NCBI GenBank assembly: GCA_937957975.1
Contig: CALFFK010000001.1
Location: forward strand, 40,141-104,140
Source of the DNA: an uncultured Neomegalonema sp.
GTDB taxonomy: Bacteria; Pseudomonadota; Alphaproteobacteria; Rhodobacterales; Rhodobacteraceae
Direction: 5' to 3'
DNA length: 64,000 nt
Below are positions 54,684 to 63,572 of this stretch, one piece after another. The position numbers were made by a program, and so were the translations under genes. Within the stretch, counting starts at the first letter, position 1, and each line of letters opens with the position of its first letter. The notes beneath the pieces are model-generated. The model saw nothing but the letters and a program-made list of their open reading frames with translations. It had not been told where the DNA came from and ran no database searches.

Positions 54684-55469
54684 TCAGGTCAGCAATTTAG
54701 AGAATTTCGCATTCACTTCCGCGTTCGAGGCAATCACGCCGCCTGTGCCCAGAATGTCATTACCGCCCGCCATATCGGACACATAGCCCCCTGCTTCGCG
54801 CACCATCAACAGCCCTGCGGCCATATCCCATGGCTGCAACTCCCGCTCCCAATAGCCATCATATCGCCCTGCCGCGACATAGGCGAGATCAAGTGCCGCC
54901 GAACCAAGGCGGCGTACCCCGGCGCAGACGGGCATCAGCGAAATCAGATCCTTGGTCGTCTGGCCCAGCGTCTTCTTTGCCCCGAACGGCACGCCCGTGG
55001 CAAAGAGGCATTCGGACAGGTCTTTTCGGTTCGACACGCGGATACGCTTGCCATTTACCCACGCGCCCCCGCCCTTCTCGGCGGTGAACAATTCGTCCTT
55101 GATGGGGTCATAGATAACCCCTGCGACGATCTCGTCCTTATGTTCCATCGCGATTGAGATGGCCCAATGCGGCAGACCGTGAAGGAAGTTGGTCGTCCCA
55201 TCCAGCGGATCGACGATCCAGCGGCGGCGCGGGTCCGCGCCCTCCACCGGCTCGCTCTCCTCTCCCAGCCAGCCATAGGCGGGCCGGGCGTGCATCAGGT
55301 CTTCGCGGATCACCTGTTCGGCCTTGATGTCGGCCTTGGTTACGAAGTCCGAAACACCCTTGACCGAGACGAGCAGGTTTTCAACCTCCCCAAAGTCACG
55401 CCGCAGCCCCCGCGCCGCCTTGCGCGCGGCCCCGGTCATCACGGTAAGGTTCGCATTGTAATTGGCCAT
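54684..55469 (-). CDS. suhB: Inositol monophosphatase family protein
   Basis: A 261-residue IMPase. The metal site is clear in order: GEESEP, the DPLDGTTNFLHGLP signature, and WDMAAGLLMVREAGG near the C-terminus. The N-terminal NLTVMTGAARKAARGLRRDFGEVE is typical of alphaproteobacterial SuhB. It dephosphorylates inositol phosphates and also serves in rRNA antitermination in some bacteria. Its start overlaps the stop of efp by one base, so the two are cotranscribed from the efp promoter. The pairing efp-suhB is common in this class. Confidence 0.9.
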   Translation of the reverse strand: MANYNANLTVMTGAARKAARGLRRDFGEVENLLVSVKGVSDFVTKADIKAEQVIREDLMHARPAYGWLGEESEPVEGADPRRRWIVDPLDGTTNFLHGLPHWAISIAMEHKDEIVAGVIYDPIKDELFTAEKGGGAWVNGKRIRVSNRKDLSECLFATGVPFGAKKTLGQTTKDLISLMPVCAGVRRLGSAALDLAYVAAGRYDGYWERELQPWDMAAGLLMVREAGGYVSDMAGGNDILGTGGVIASNAEVNAKFSKLLT

Positions 55470-56032
55470 CAGGCGCGGCTGACATATTCGGCGGTTTCGG
55501 TCATCACTTCGACCTTTTCACCGACGCCCACGAAAGGCGGCACACTGATCTTCACGCCATTGTCGAGTATGGCGGGTTTGAAGGAATTCGCCGCCGTCTG
55601 GCCTTTGACTACCGGCTCGGTCTCCGCGATTTCGCAAATGACTTTTTCGGGCAGCTTGGCGGCCAGTGGCTCTTCTTCGTGATACTCAATTTCCACGATC
55701 ATGCCATCTTGCAGAAACGCGCGGCGCTCACCGAGGATCCCGGCATCCAGTTCAATCTGGTCATAGGTGTCCTCATCCATGAACACCAACCGGCCATCAT
55801 TCTCATAGAGAAATTGCTGACGTTTTTGCTCCAGCCGCACGCGCTCCACCTTGTCCGCCGAGCGGAAGCGTTCATTGAGTTTGGAGCCATTGCGCAGGTT
55901 TTTCAGTTCGACCTGCGCGAATGCTCCGCCCTTACCGGGCTTCACATGATCGGTCTTCACTGCGATCCAAAGGCCGTCATTATGCTCGATAATATTGCCG
56001 ATGCGGATTTCGTTGCCGTTGATCTTGGGCAT
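55469..56032 (-). CDS. efp: Translation elongation factor P
   Basis: A 187-residue EF-P of canonical length, starting at ATG 56032. Its KPGKGGAF loop puts Lys34 at the tip, the residue modified by lysylation in many bacteria. The three OB-like domains are visible (first [16 protein letters not shown], second about 65-125, third 130-187). EF-P relieves ribosome stalling at polyproline. No epmA or epmB is in the window. The upstream in-frame extension to 56080 is not conserved. It is the first gene of efp-suhB. Confidence 0.95.
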   Translation of the reverse strand: MPKINGNEIRIGNIIEHNDGLWIAVKTDHVKPGKGGAFAQVELKNLRNGSKLNERFRSADKVERVRLEQKRQQFLYENDGRLVFMDEDTYDQIELDAGILGERRAFLQDGMIVEIEYHEEEPLAAKLPEKVICEIAETEPVVKGQTAANSFKPAILDNGVKISVPPFVGVGEKVEVMTETAEYVSRA

Positions 56033-56135
56033 GGGAGGTCTCGTCCGATGTTCCGGGGGTTGCGCGCCCGAAGACGGCACATTTCGCGCGACCTATAGCG
56101 ATGCAGGAACAGGGATGCAAACAGGAGGGCAGGGA

Positions 56136-56561
56136 TCAGCGTCGTTTTCTACCGTAAAGGACCAATCGGTGATCGACTATATCATACCCAAGTTCGGTGG
56201 CGATCTCGGCTTGAAGGCGCTCGATCTTCTCGGAGCGGAACTCGATAACAGCCCCGGTCTTCACATCAATAAGGTGATCATGGTGCGGGCGGTCGCTCGT
56301 CTCGAAACGCGCCGGTTCACCCTCAAAGGCATGGCGATCCACGACACCCGCACTCTCCAACACCGAAAGCGTTCGGTAAACGGTCGCAAGGGATACCTTC
56401 GCGTCGATACGATGCGCACGGCGATGCACCTCATTGGCATCGGGGTGATCGTCCGCATCGGCCAGCACTTTCAGCAAAACCTGACGCTGGCGCGTAACCC
56501 TCACCCCCGCATCCCGCAAGGCCGCCTCCATCGTCTCCGCCTTGCAAGATTGTCCATCCAT
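56136..56561 (-). CDS. Fur-family metal regulator (Mur-like)
   Basis: A 141-residue Fur-family protein with the winged helix VRVTRQRQVLLKVLADADDHPDANEVHRRA, the DNA-contact helix SLATVYRTLSVLE, and the metal-binding HHDHLIDVKTGAVIEF. The CxxC that follows in classical Fur (ICLDCG) is absent, here IDVKTG, as in alphaproteobacterial manganese-responsive Mur/Fur proteins. It is divergent from the sitABCD operon (124 bp between starts), which supports manganese- or iron-responsive control of that operon. Start ATG 56561; the Cys-containing N-terminus (GQSCKAETM) may be dispensable. Zur is a less likely alternative given the neighbour. Confidence 0.83.
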   Translation of the reverse strand: MDGQSCKAETMEAALRDAGVRVTRQRQVLLKVLADADDHPDANEVHRRAHRIDAKVSLATVYRTLSVLESAGVVDRHAFEGEPARFETSDRPHHDHLIDVKTGAVIEFRSEKIERLQAEIATELGYDIVDHRLVLYGRKRR

Positions 56562-56600
56562 ATCGGGAATTTATCCAGATGCGACGCAAGTGCAAGACGG

Positions 56601-56615
56601 CTTGTTGCAAACAAG
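56601..56615. promoter_or_regulatory. CTTGTT-GCA-AACAAG palindrome, candidate Mur/Fur operator
   Basis: A 6-3-6 inverted repeat between the divergent Fur-family regulator and sitA, upstream of a possible -35 at 56627. A TGCAA element lies at 56607-56611 in its centre and another (TGCA) at 56623-56626. Manganese-response sites in alphaproteobacteria are TGCAAAT-like, so the resemblance is partial. Confidence 0.4.
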
Positions 56616-56626
56616 TCTCAACTGCA

Positions 56627-56655
56627 TTGACAACATGGTGCGCCGCTCCTAGCTT
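56627..56655 (+). promoter_or_regulatory. Candidate sitA promoter (TTGACA-17-TAGCTT)
   Basis: A TTGACA at 56627-56632 and TAGCTT at 56650-56655 with a 17-bp spacer, 31 bp before the sitA ATG. The palindrome at 56601-56615 lies just upstream of the -35. Consistent with a metal-repressed promoter; not tested. Confidence 0.4.
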
Positions 56656-56685
56656 TTAACCGAACCCTCCCGGAGTATCCTGTCC

Positions 56686-57585
56686 ATGACAAAACCGATG
56701 CGTGTCGCGGCAATGGCGTTTATCGCGCTGCTGTTGGCGGGGTGCGGTGAGGATAAACCCAAGACGGGGTTCAAGGTTGTCACGACCTTCACAGTCATTG
56801 CCGACATGGTGCGAAACGTGGCGGGCGACGCGGCGGAAGTGGTTTCAATCACACGCCCCGGCGCAGAGATTCACGGGTATCAGCCAACGCCGGGCGACCT
56901 GAAACGCGCGCTGGATGCAGATTTGATCCTCTGGAACGGCCTCAATCTGGAGCTTTGGTTCGCGCAGTTCCTCGGCAATATCGGCGACAAGCCCTCTGCC
57001 ACTGTCAGCGACGGCATCGAGCCGATTTCCATCACGGCGGGTTCCTATAAGGGCAAGGCAAACCCCCATGCCTGGATCGGTGCGGATGCCGCGATGATCT
57101 ATATCGACAATATCCGCAATGCCCTCATCGCGCATGACCCTGATAATGCCGCAACCTACCGGACCAATGCAGAACGCTACAAGACCAGCGTGCGGGAAAC
57201 GCTCGACCCCTTGCGCGCCAGAATCGCGTCGATCCCACAGGAAAAACGCTGGCTTGTTACCTGCGAAGGCGCGTTCAGCTATCTGGCGCGGGATTTTGGC
57301 CTCTCCGAACTCTATCTCTGGCCCATGAATGCCGATGCCGTTGGCACACCGCAACAGGTTCGCAAGGTTATTGATGGCGTTCGGGAGCATGATATTCCCG
57401 TCGTCTTCTGTGAGAGTACGGTCAATACCGACCCAGCAAAACAGGTCGCACGAGAGACCGGCGCGCGCTATGGCGGTGAGCTTTATGTCGATAGCCTGAG
57501 CGACGCCGATGGCCCCGTGCCAACCTATCTCGACCTGCTGCGCGTGACATCGCAGACAGTCGTGGACGGGCTGACCGGGCAATGA
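56686..57585 (+). CDS. sitA: Manganese/iron ABC transporter, substrate-binding lipoprotein
   Basis: A 299-residue cluster A-I (TroA/SitA/MntC-like) binding protein. Signal with lipobox [16 protein letters not shown], lipid on Cys20. Metal ligands are in the usual order: His63 (GAEIHGYQP), His128 (NPHAWIGAD), Glu194 ([16 protein letters not shown]) and Asp269 ([11 protein letters not shown]). Two His, one Glu and one Asp favour Mn or Fe over Zn. It begins the sit operon downstream of the Fur-family gene and promoter. Its stop overlaps sitB by ATGA. Confidence 0.9.
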   Translation: MTKPMRVAAMAFIALLLAGCGEDKPKTGFKVVTTFTVIADMVRNVAGDAAEVVSITRPGAEIHGYQPTPGDLKRALDADLILWNGLNLELWFAQFLGNIGDKPSATVSDGIEPISITAGSYKGKANPHAWIGADAAMIYIDNIRNALIAHDPDNAATYRTNAERYKTSVRETLDPLRARIASIPQEKRWLVTCEGAFSYLARDFGLSELYLWPMNADAVGTPQQVRKVIDGVREHDIPVVFCESTVNTDPAKQVARETGARYGGELYVDSLSDADGPVPTYLDLLRVTSQTVVDGLTGQ

Positions 57586-58424
57586 GCGCCGATGCCAGCG
57601 GAATCGCCGTTCGCGACCTGACCGTGACCTATCGCAACGGCCACACCGCCCTTCGCAATGCGACCTTTGAAATCCCACGCGGCACTGTCACGGCTCTGGT
57701 CGGAGTGAATGGCGCGGGCAAATCAACGCTTTTCAAGGCGATCATGGGCTTCGTGAAAGCATCAAGCGGCGATATTCGCCTGCTCGATATGTCAGTGCGC
57801 GCAGCCTTGAGCGACAGCATCGTGGCCTATGTCCCCCAATCAGAGGAAGTGGACTGGGCTTTCCCCGTGCTGGTTGAAGACGTGGTGATGATGGGCCGCT
57901 ATGGCCATATGGGATTCCTGCGCCGTCCGGCCCCGGCGGATCGTGCGGCGGTCGATATGGCGCTGGCCCGCGTCGGGATGCAGGATTACCGGCATCGCCA
58001 GATCGGGGAACTTTCCGGGGGACAGCGCAAGCGCGTCTTCCTCGCCCGCGCACTGGCACAGGACGGACAGGTCATCCTGCTCGACGAACCCTTCACCGGA
58101 GTTGATGTGAAGACCGAAGATCGCATCATCACCTTGCTACGCGAGCTGCGCGACGAGGGCCGCGTCATGCTTGTTTCGACCCATAACCTCGGCTCCGTCC
58201 CTGAATTCTGTGACCGAACGGTGCTGGTAAAGGGAACCGTCGTCGCCTACGGCCCCACCGAAACGACGTTTACCCGCGAAAACCTCGAAAGCGCCTTTGG
58301 CGGCGTATTGAGGCATTTCACGCTGGGCGGTGCTGAATTGCACGACGATGACGACGCACGCGAAATCCGCATCATCACCGACGACGAACGACCCTTCGTT
58401 ATCTACGGGGAGGGGGATCAGTGA
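57582..58424 (+). CDS. sitB: Manganese/iron ABC transporter, ATP-binding protein
   Basis: A 280-residue ATPase with Walker [17 protein letters not shown]-loop [10 protein letters not shown], signature [19 protein letters not shown], Walker [13 protein letters not shown] and switch His in [31 protein letters not shown] is a hallmark of the SitB/MntB branch. Overlaps sitA. The C-terminal extension after residue 240 is acidic ([18 protein letters not shown]), longer than usual. The gap to the next gene holds a REP-like repeat, which may affect expression of the permeases. Confidence 0.92.
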   Translation: MSADASGIAVRDLTVTYRNGHTALRNATFEIPRGTVTALVGVNGAGKSTLFKAIMGFVKASSGDIRLLDMSVRAALSDSIVAYVPQSEEVDWAFPVLVEDVVMMGRYGHMGFLRRPAPADRAAVDMALARVGMQDYRHRQIGELSGGQRKRVFLARALAQDGQVILLDEPFTGVDVKTEDRIITLLRELRDEGRVMLVSTHNLGSVPEFCDRTVLVKGTVVAYGPTETTFTRENLESAFGGVLRHFTLGGAELHDDDDAREIRIITDDERPFVIYGEGDQ

Positions 58425-58431
58425 AAGGTGA

Positions 58432-58500
58432 ACGTCATACCCGCGAAAGTCGGTATCTGCGTGGATGGAGCAAGATTCCTGTGCTCGCAGGAATGGCACA
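58432..58500. repeat. REP-like GC-rich palindromic repeat
   Basis: A CATACCCGCGAAAGTCGGTA unit near 58437-58456 and a second part TTCCTGTGCTCGCAGGAATGG (58475-58495) face each other, as in dispersed bacterial repeats of the type CATTCCCGCGAAAGCGGGAAT ... GGAATGAC. It lies inside the sit operon, between sitB and sitC. Related elements are at 25661-25735 and 41842-41910. Confidence 0.5.
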
Positions 58501-58518
58501 GGTTGGTGACATCCCGAC

Positions 58519-59382
58519 ATGCTGACCACCCTGCTCGAACCCTTCACCTACGATTACATGAACAACGCCATGTGGGTCTCTGCACTTGTCGGCGGCGTCT
58601 GCGCGTTTCTGTCCTGTTATCTGATGCTCAAGGGTTGGTCGCTGATTGGTGACGCATTGGCCCATTCGGTCGTACCCGGTGTCGCGGGAGCCTACATGCT
58701 TGGCCTGCCCTTCGCATTCGGCGCGTTCTTTGCCGGAGGGCTGGCGGCGGGGGCAATGCTGTTTCTCAGTGGCCGTTCGGGTCTCAAGATTGATGTCATC
58801 ATCGGGATCATCTTCACATCATTCTTCGGCCTTGGCCTGTTCATGGTCTCCATCAACCCGATCTCCGTCAGCGTTCAGACAATCACGATGGGCAATATCC
58901 TCGCCATAACGCCGGAGGATACGCTGCAACTGGTCATCATCGGTGTGGTTTCCCTCGCCATTCTGCTGGCGAAATGGAAGGATCTGATGGTCGCGTTTTT
59001 CGATGAGAACCATGCGCGTTCCATTGGTTTACGGCCCGATTTGCTCAAGGCGATGTTCTTCACCCTGCTCTCGGCCTCGGTCGTCGCGGCGATGCAGACA
59101 GTAGGCGCCTTCCTCGTCATTGCAATGGTCGTGACGCCGGGCGCGACAGCCTATCTGCTCTGCGACCGCTTTCCGCGCTTGCTGATGGTTTCGGTGCTTA
59201 TTGGCTCCGTGACCAGTTTTGCCGGAGCCTATGCCAGCTATTTCCTCGATGGGGCGACGGGCGGCGTGATCGTGGCATTGCAAACACTCGTTTTCCTTGT
59301 CGCCTTTTTCTTCGCCCCCAAACATGGCATGTTTGCCGCACGGGCAAGGGCGCGGGCGGCAACGCGGGAGCCTGCGATATGA
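58519..59382 (+). CDS. sitC: Manganese/iron ABC transporter, permease
   Basis: A 287-residue permease with about eight helices. The signature GDALAHSVVPGVAGAYMLGLPFAFGAF and later PGATAYLLCDRF fit the ZnuB/MntB-type family. LLEPFTYDYMNNAMWVSALVGGVCAFLSCYLMLKGWSLIGDALAHS is the standard N-terminal part. A paralog (sitD) overlaps it by ATGA. The gap of 94 bp after sitB holds the REP-like repeat rather than a ribosome-binding site cluster. Confidence 0.9.
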   Translation: MLTTLLEPFTYDYMNNAMWVSALVGGVCAFLSCYLMLKGWSLIGDALAHSVVPGVAGAYMLGLPFAFGAFFAGGLAAGAMLFLSGRSGLKIDVIIGIIFTSFFGLGLFMVSINPISVSVQTITMGNILAITPEDTLQLVIIGVVSLAILLAKWKDLMVAFFDENHARSIGLRPDLLKAMFFTLLSASVVAAMQTVGAFLVIAMVVTPGATAYLLCDRFPRLLMVSVLIGSVTSFAGAYASYFLDGATGGVIVALQTLVFLVAFFFAPKHGMFAARARARAATREPAI

Positions 59383-60221
59383 TTGACGGGTTACTGCTTC
59401 CCTTCCAGTTTCCGTTTATGCAGAATGCCTTTCTGGTCGCGTTAATCATCGCACCGCCCACGGCAATGCTGTCCTGCTTTCTGGTCCTCAAAGGCTGGGC
59501 GCTGATGGGCGATGCAGTCAGCCACGCGATCCTGCCGGGGGTCGTGCTGGCCTATATGCTGAACCTGCCGCTCATTCTGGGGGCTTTCGTTGCAGGGATG
59601 GGATGTGCGCTGCTAACCGGCTATCTGGCCGAGAACAGCCGCGTGAAGCGCGATACGATCATGGGCGTGGTGTTCTCCGGCATGTTTGCCGTCGGCATGA
59701 TCCTGTTCGTGGCCTTTCCGACTGACGCCCATCTCGACCATATCCTGTTTGGCAATATGCTGGGTGTCGGCAAAGGTGATCTGCAAACATCCGCAACCAT
59801 CGCCGTTATCGTTTGCGGTGTGCTGGGCCTGAAATGGCGCGACTTCCTGCTTCATGCCTTCGATCCGGCACAGGCGCAGGCTTCCGGCCTCAATGCGGCA
59901 TGGCTGCATTATGGATTGCTGGCGATCCTGTCGCTGACAGTCGTCGCAACGCTGTCAGCGGTCGGTCTGATACTCGCCGTAGCCTTGCTAGTCACACCGG
60001 GGGCCATCGCATTTCTGCTCACGCGCAGCTTCGGCTGGATGCTCACGGTTTCGGTGCTCGCCTGTCTCGGTTCGATGCTCACCGGCATCTGGCTGAGTTT
60101 CTACCTCGACAGCGCCCCTGCCCCGACCATCGTGCTGGTCCTGACCGGCGTATTCCTGATCGCATTTGTGCGCCGTCTGCGGCAGACGCGTCACGCAAGC
60201 CGCTTGGCATCTGGCCTCTAA
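59379..60221 (+). CDS. sitD: Manganese/iron ABC transporter, permease
   Basis: A 280-residue permease paralogous to sitC. The family signature here is MGDAVSHAILPGVVLAYMLNLPLILGAF, and PGAIAFLLTRSFGWMLTVS follows. About eight helices. The presence of two permeases is typical of SitABCD. It ends 190 bp before the TenA-family gene; that gap has no recognisable riboswitch or terminator. Confidence 0.9.
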   Translation: MIDGLLLPFQFPFMQNAFLVALIIAPPTAMLSCFLVLKGWALMGDAVSHAILPGVVLAYMLNLPLILGAFVAGMGCALLTGYLAENSRVKRDTIMGVVFSGMFAVGMILFVAFPTDAHLDHILFGNMLGVGKGDLQTSATIAVIVCGVLGLKWRDFLLHAFDPAQAQASGLNAAWLHYGLLAILSLTVVATLSAVGLILAVALLVTPGAIAFLLTRSFGWMLTVSVLACLGSMLTGIWLSFYLDSAPAPTIVLVLTGVFLIAFVRRLRQTRHASRLASGL

Positions 60222-60411
60222 TCCCTCATCTGATGGACAGGGCTGACAGTACACCCCGCTTCGCTGGCGCGACTGTATTGCTAAAATAGCTGAATCCCGA
60301 CATTGGCAACGCTGAGGTTTCGTCCCCTTCCTTCTCAGGAGATCGTGTCTTTAACTTTTAGACAGTCGTGATACGCGCGGGCGAGAGAGTTGACCTGCCG
60401 GAGAGAGATTT

Positions 60412-61062
60412 GTGAGCGCTTCTGATACTATGAGAGCCGCCAATGCAGCCGACTGGACGGCCTGTACCGGGCATCCGTTTTGTCTGGAATTGGCCGCCGG
60501 GACGTTACCCAAATCCAAAATGGCCGCGTATCTTGTTCAGGATTACACATTCATTGATGCCTTTGTACGGCTGGCGGCATCTGCGATTGCACATGCGCCA
60601 ACATTGGCCGACTCTGTTCCATTGGCGCAATTTCTTGCTGTCGTGACTGGCCCTGAAAATACGTATTTTCTTCGATCCTTCGAAGCCCTTGATGTCGATG
60701 AAGCGACCTGGCGCGATCCTGAGCTATGGCCCGTTACCCGTGACTTTCAGACCGCCATGCGCGATGCAGCAAAATCAGGCGATTACGCGCAGATGATTGC
60801 AGTGCTGATCGTGGCGGAATGGATTTATCTCAGTTGGGCAACTCCACATAACCCGCCAAAACCGGACCTGCCCTTTTACTATGCCGAATGGATCACTCTG
60901 CACGCGGGCGAAAGATTCGAGGGCGTGGTTGCCTATCTGCGCAGGCAATTGGATGCGCTATGGCCAAGTCTGACAGAGGAGCAGCGCGCAAACGTCGAAG
61001 CCAGATTCACGCATGTAGTGGGATTGGAGAAGCAGTTCTTCGATATGGCTTACGCAGAATAA
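60412..61062 (+). CDS. TenA-family protein
   Basis: A 216-residue all-helical protein of the TenA/PQQC-like fold starting at GTG 60412 behind GAGAGAG. Supporting segments are CTGHPFCLELAAGTLPKSKMAAYLVQDYTF, the AEWIYLSWA helix, and C-terminal FTHVVGLEKQFFDMAY with the conserved Glu. The active-site Cys of TenA_C (thiamine-salvage aminopyrimidine aminohydrolase) is not in place in the EWIYLSW segment, so this is a TenA_E-type protein. TenA_E proteins take part in thiamine salvage or related reactions. No thi genes flank it; the sit operon lies upstream. Confidence 0.82.
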   Translation: MSASDTMRAANAADWTACTGHPFCLELAAGTLPKSKMAAYLVQDYTFIDAFVRLAASAIAHAPTLADSVPLAQFLAVVTGPENTYFLRSFEALDVDEATWRDPELWPVTRDFQTAMRDAAKSGDYAQMIAVLIVAEWIYLSWATPHNPPKPDLPFYYAEWITLHAGERFEGVVAYLRRQLDALWPSLTEEQRANVEARFTHVVGLEKQFFDMAYAE

Positions 61063-61377
61063 TTTCAGCCGCTATCCGGCATAGGCTTCTGCCGGGTTGC
61101 GGCGGCGCAAAAACAGGCGCGGCTTCAACAGACGCTTAACGTTTGGGTTTATTTTCATCATGTGCACTGCGCATCTGGATGGCGGTTTTGGGCACTACCT
61201 CGCCAAAACTACAGCAAAACCCCGGCAAAGTGACTGTTGAGGCCAGATTGCGACAATCTGAAACCGTTTTTCCACAGACTGCCTTGCGGATCGACCGCCA
61301 GGAATTGTTTGATCGCAACGCCTTGGGGATATTGACGGGAAGTTAGTAGGGCGATAGTAGGTTTGCCGAAGAAAGAT
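61063..61377. other. Gene-free region before tRNA-Thr
   Basis: About 315 bp without a supportable gene. It contains the paired octamers TTAGTAGG (61343-61350) and ATAGTAGG (61354-61361), 11 bp apart, just upstream of the tRNA; the same pair recurs at 63403-63421. The small ORF in this region on the minus strand lacks a good start and composition. Confidence 0.6.
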
Positions 61378-61453
61378 GCCGCATTAGCTCAGTTGGTAGA
61401 GCACATCATTCGTAATGATGGGGTCAGGTGTTCGAGTCACCTATGCGGCACCA
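61378..61453 (+). tRNA. tRNA-Thr (anticodon CGU)
   Basis: A complete cloverleaf of 76 nt including the encoded CCA. The acceptor stem GCCGCAT pairs with ATGCGGC (61443-61449), discriminator A, CCA at 61451-61453. The D arm is GCTC...GAGC; the anticodon stem CATCA/TGATG holds loop TTCGTAA with anticodon CGT; T arm AGGTG/CACCT encloses TTCGAGT. It reads ACG codons. Its 3' 55 bp from 61405 are repeated perfectly at 63573-63627, so it is an integration target. Confidence 0.96.
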
Positions 61454-61459
61454 CTAACC
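61405..61459 (+). repeat. att-type direct repeat, tRNA copy
   Basis: Bases 61405-61459, covering the anticodon arm through the CCA and six bases beyond, are identical to 63573-63627. 55-bp perfect direct repeat, typical of att sites made when an element recombines into the 3' end of a tRNA gene. The copy here keeps the tRNA intact. Confidence 0.9.
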
Positions 61460-61479
61460 CCCTGATAAATATTAGAGAA

Positions 61480-61578
61480 TCAGTTATCGCCTTCTTCGCG
61501 AGCGACGGGCAATTCCTTTAGACTGACTTCTAAAGCCATAGATATCCTCTCGACAATTCACAGTGTATTGGCAATTCT
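61480..61578 (-). pseudogene. XRE-type regulator remnant, left side
   Basis: On the minus strand this stretch encodes the C-terminal end of a helix-turn-helix XRE regulator: TL, a stop codon, then IVERISMALEVSLKELPVAREEGDN and a stop. The IVERISxALxVSxKEL motif is the last helix of the XRE fold. Upstream the reading frame is lost. Its relation to the right-side remnant (IIERILIVLNVKPKQLL) shows both are decayed copies of the same kind of gene, each lying just beyond a copy of the tRNA 3' end. Confidence 0.55.
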
Positions 61579-61647
61579 ACAACACGCCGAATGTTCGATG
61601 ATCCGGCACACTAAACCATTACAAATGAGCAGAGTTTCGACAGCCAA

Positions 61648-63279
61648 TCATTGTGGAGCCCATTGGATTGTGAGAAACTTCGACACTGAATCAAGGCTTA
61701 GAAGATAGTTCCCAACTCGGCCTTCGCTAGCCTGAACATCTTGTTTTCCAGCTTCCTTGATCAAGGCTGTAAAGCTTATAGCGTTTTCCGGCACCTGAAT
61801 TGTGCTGCTAGTGTTCGGTGGACGGAGAATTACGGTCACTGGAGTAGTTGGACGATCTTCCGTTACAGTCTTCGTTTCAAAGTAATGTACAGAACCAAAA
61901 CTATCGCCTGTCTTTTTTTTAAGTCCGCTAATTTGAGATTTCGCGCAAAATTCTGCGGTAACACCATCCGGGGAACGTTGCGTAAATCTTTGACGACTCC
62001 ATGCTTTCGTGACGAGCGATACGAATGTCAATGTAGTCGGATCAATAGCCCACCCCGAAGCTGGTCCATAACTGTAGGATCTACATTTTTTTCTAGTCAG
62101 ATCCCCGGTCGATATGCCAGCGCGAGGCTGGGTTACGGGGCGTCGAACTACTCTCGAAGCCCGAACAAGAGGGGTAACCACTATTTCAACATTTTCGGGT
62201 TGGTCAGGTCTTTGCTCGCCTAAAGTTACATCTATATCGCGCGCTACACCAACTGCAACACTGCCTCCAGTAGCAGTCACATTAAGACGCCCTGAGTTTT
62301 GCACGCCCTCAGTGATCGTAAGTTTAACACCTCCGTTATTTCGCCGGAAGTTTGATGGTAAAGCTTCGTTAAAGGCGGTTTGAAATCTCTTTTTCTGGGT
62401 TTCGTCTAAGCTTTCAGCGGCCGAAACTGCCCGAGCTTTCAGCTCTTGCAGAAAGGCATTTTGTTCAACCTCAGTATTGGGGTACAGATGCGCGATAAGA
62501 TTTTTATCCCCTTGCGACAACTCAAGCCGCCTTTCGCGCAAACAACTTGAGTCCGATCCTGATTTAAACCATGTCGCGGGAAACTGATAGTTCATTACAG
62601 AGTAAGGGTCATAAGTTGTTTCACCTCGTCCTTTTAGAATTCCGGTGATGTTAGCTTGAACTTTGTCGTCATCCCAGCCGGTCTCTTGCTTAACACGAAC
62701 TAAATCTAGCTGGGCGAGACAAGTCGCGAATTCAGACCGTTGATGTTCGTGTTCTGCTCCGAGTGCATGGCCAAATTCATGCAGCGTGTTCCCGGTCGCA
62801 ATTGCTTTTGTCCGAGGAGTCAATCCTCCGCGTAGGGTTGAAAGGTTTAGAGTTGGTTTCCCGGGCGCTATAAGCGTGGCGTCACGACCGACGTACGACC
62901 AATCCCCCGATCCGCTGAAGGAAACGCGTATGTCCCCGTTTTGGGATGTGCAATTGTAAAAATTTGGGGAGGAGCCGAAATCAACAATTAGCCCATGTGC
63001 TGAGGAAAGCCAGCTTTTTGCTAAGTCCACAAAAAACGCTTTTGAGTTAGAATTTCCGTCTAAAAAACACACGGTGATTGGGGTCTTTACCTCCCAAATT
63101 TTTGCGGTATCGACCAGTCCTTGGAGCGCTCCAGTTGGAGCTACTGACCGCTCAGGTAATAATGGTGCGCTTCCGATCTGTGTTCCGTCGGCATTTAGAT
63201 CATGGCCGAGAGATGTCCCAGGCACGGAAAAGATGAACGTTGTTAATGTGGCGGCAATCAATTTTTCACGCATAGACAT
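61648..63279 (-). CDS. Secreted metzincin-type metalloprotease
   Basis: A 543-residue exported protein from ATG 63279 behind AAAGGGGGG. Signal peptide about residues 1-25 (cut after SLG). The protease site is HEFGHALGAEH at 167-177, the HExxHxxGxxH zinc motif, with Met-turn YDPYSVMNY (Met229) 52 residues later, so matrixin/astacin-type metzincin. Two Cys (71 and 110) before the site and Cys in TCLAQ and SSCLRE may form disulphides. The C-terminal half (about 300-543) is beta-rich with a KKCRSYSYGPASGWAID segment and is of unknown fold. GC is visibly lower than in the rest of the window. It is the only intact gene in the tRNA-Thr insertion. Confidence 0.85.
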   Translation of the reverse strand: MSMREKLIAATLTTFIFSVPGTSLGHDLNADGTQIGSAPLLPERSVAPTGALQGLVDTAKIWEVKTPITVCFLDGNSNSKAFFVDLAKSWLSSAHGLIVDFGSSPNFYNCTSQNGDIRVSFSGSGDWSYVGRDATLIAPGKPTLNLSTLRGGLTPRTKAIATGNTLHEFGHALGAEHEHQRSEFATCLAQLDLVRVKQETGWDDDKVQANITGILKGRGETTYDPYSVMNYQFPATWFKSGSDSSCLRERRLELSQGDKNLIAHLYPNTEVEQNAFLQELKARAVSAAESLDETQKKRFQTAFNEALPSNFRRNNGGVKLTITEGVQNSGRLNVTATGGSVAVGVARDIDVTLGEQRPDQPENVEIVVTPLVRASRVVRRPVTQPRAGISTGDLTRKKCRSYSYGPASGWAIDPTTLTFVSLVTKAWSRQRFTQRSPDGVTAEFCAKSQISGLKKKTGDSFGSVHYFETKTVTEDRPTTPVTVILRPPNTSSTIQVPENAISFTALIKEAGKQDVQASEGRVGNYLLSLDSVSKFLTIQWAPQ

Positions 63280-63402
63280 GTACCCCCCTTTAGAAACTGC
63301 CTATCTGCTTAAAATAGTACCTTCAGTTTCTACAATCTGTCAACGAACTCATCGGAGGTGTTCGGATCATCCATTGACCAAAACCTTTCTGGTCAGGATT
63401 TT

Positions 63403-63421
63403 TTAGTAGGGGATTAGTAGG
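63403..63421. repeat. Paired TTAGTAGG octamers
   Basis: TTAGTAGG at 63403-63410 and 63414-63421, 11 bp apart. The same arrangement occurs just before the tRNA at 61343-61361, so both ends of the insertion have it nearby, although at different distances from the 55-bp repeat. Confidence 0.5.
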
Positions 63422-63572
63422 GGAGAGGGAGGAAGTCTCTGACGGTTCGTTCCAACCTCGTGCAAGATGCGGCTCCAAATCGACTACAAAAACCGCATTA
63501 ATTGCAGTGACTTGAGAAAGGTTGTCCATCGCGATGCAAGATTGTCTAGCTCGCTGACACCTCTGCTGAAAT

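Noticed and set aside
60222..60411. TPP riboswitch before the TenA-type gene
   Set aside because: The conserved CUGAGA and ACCUGA elements are not present in this gap, nor before thiN at 38319.
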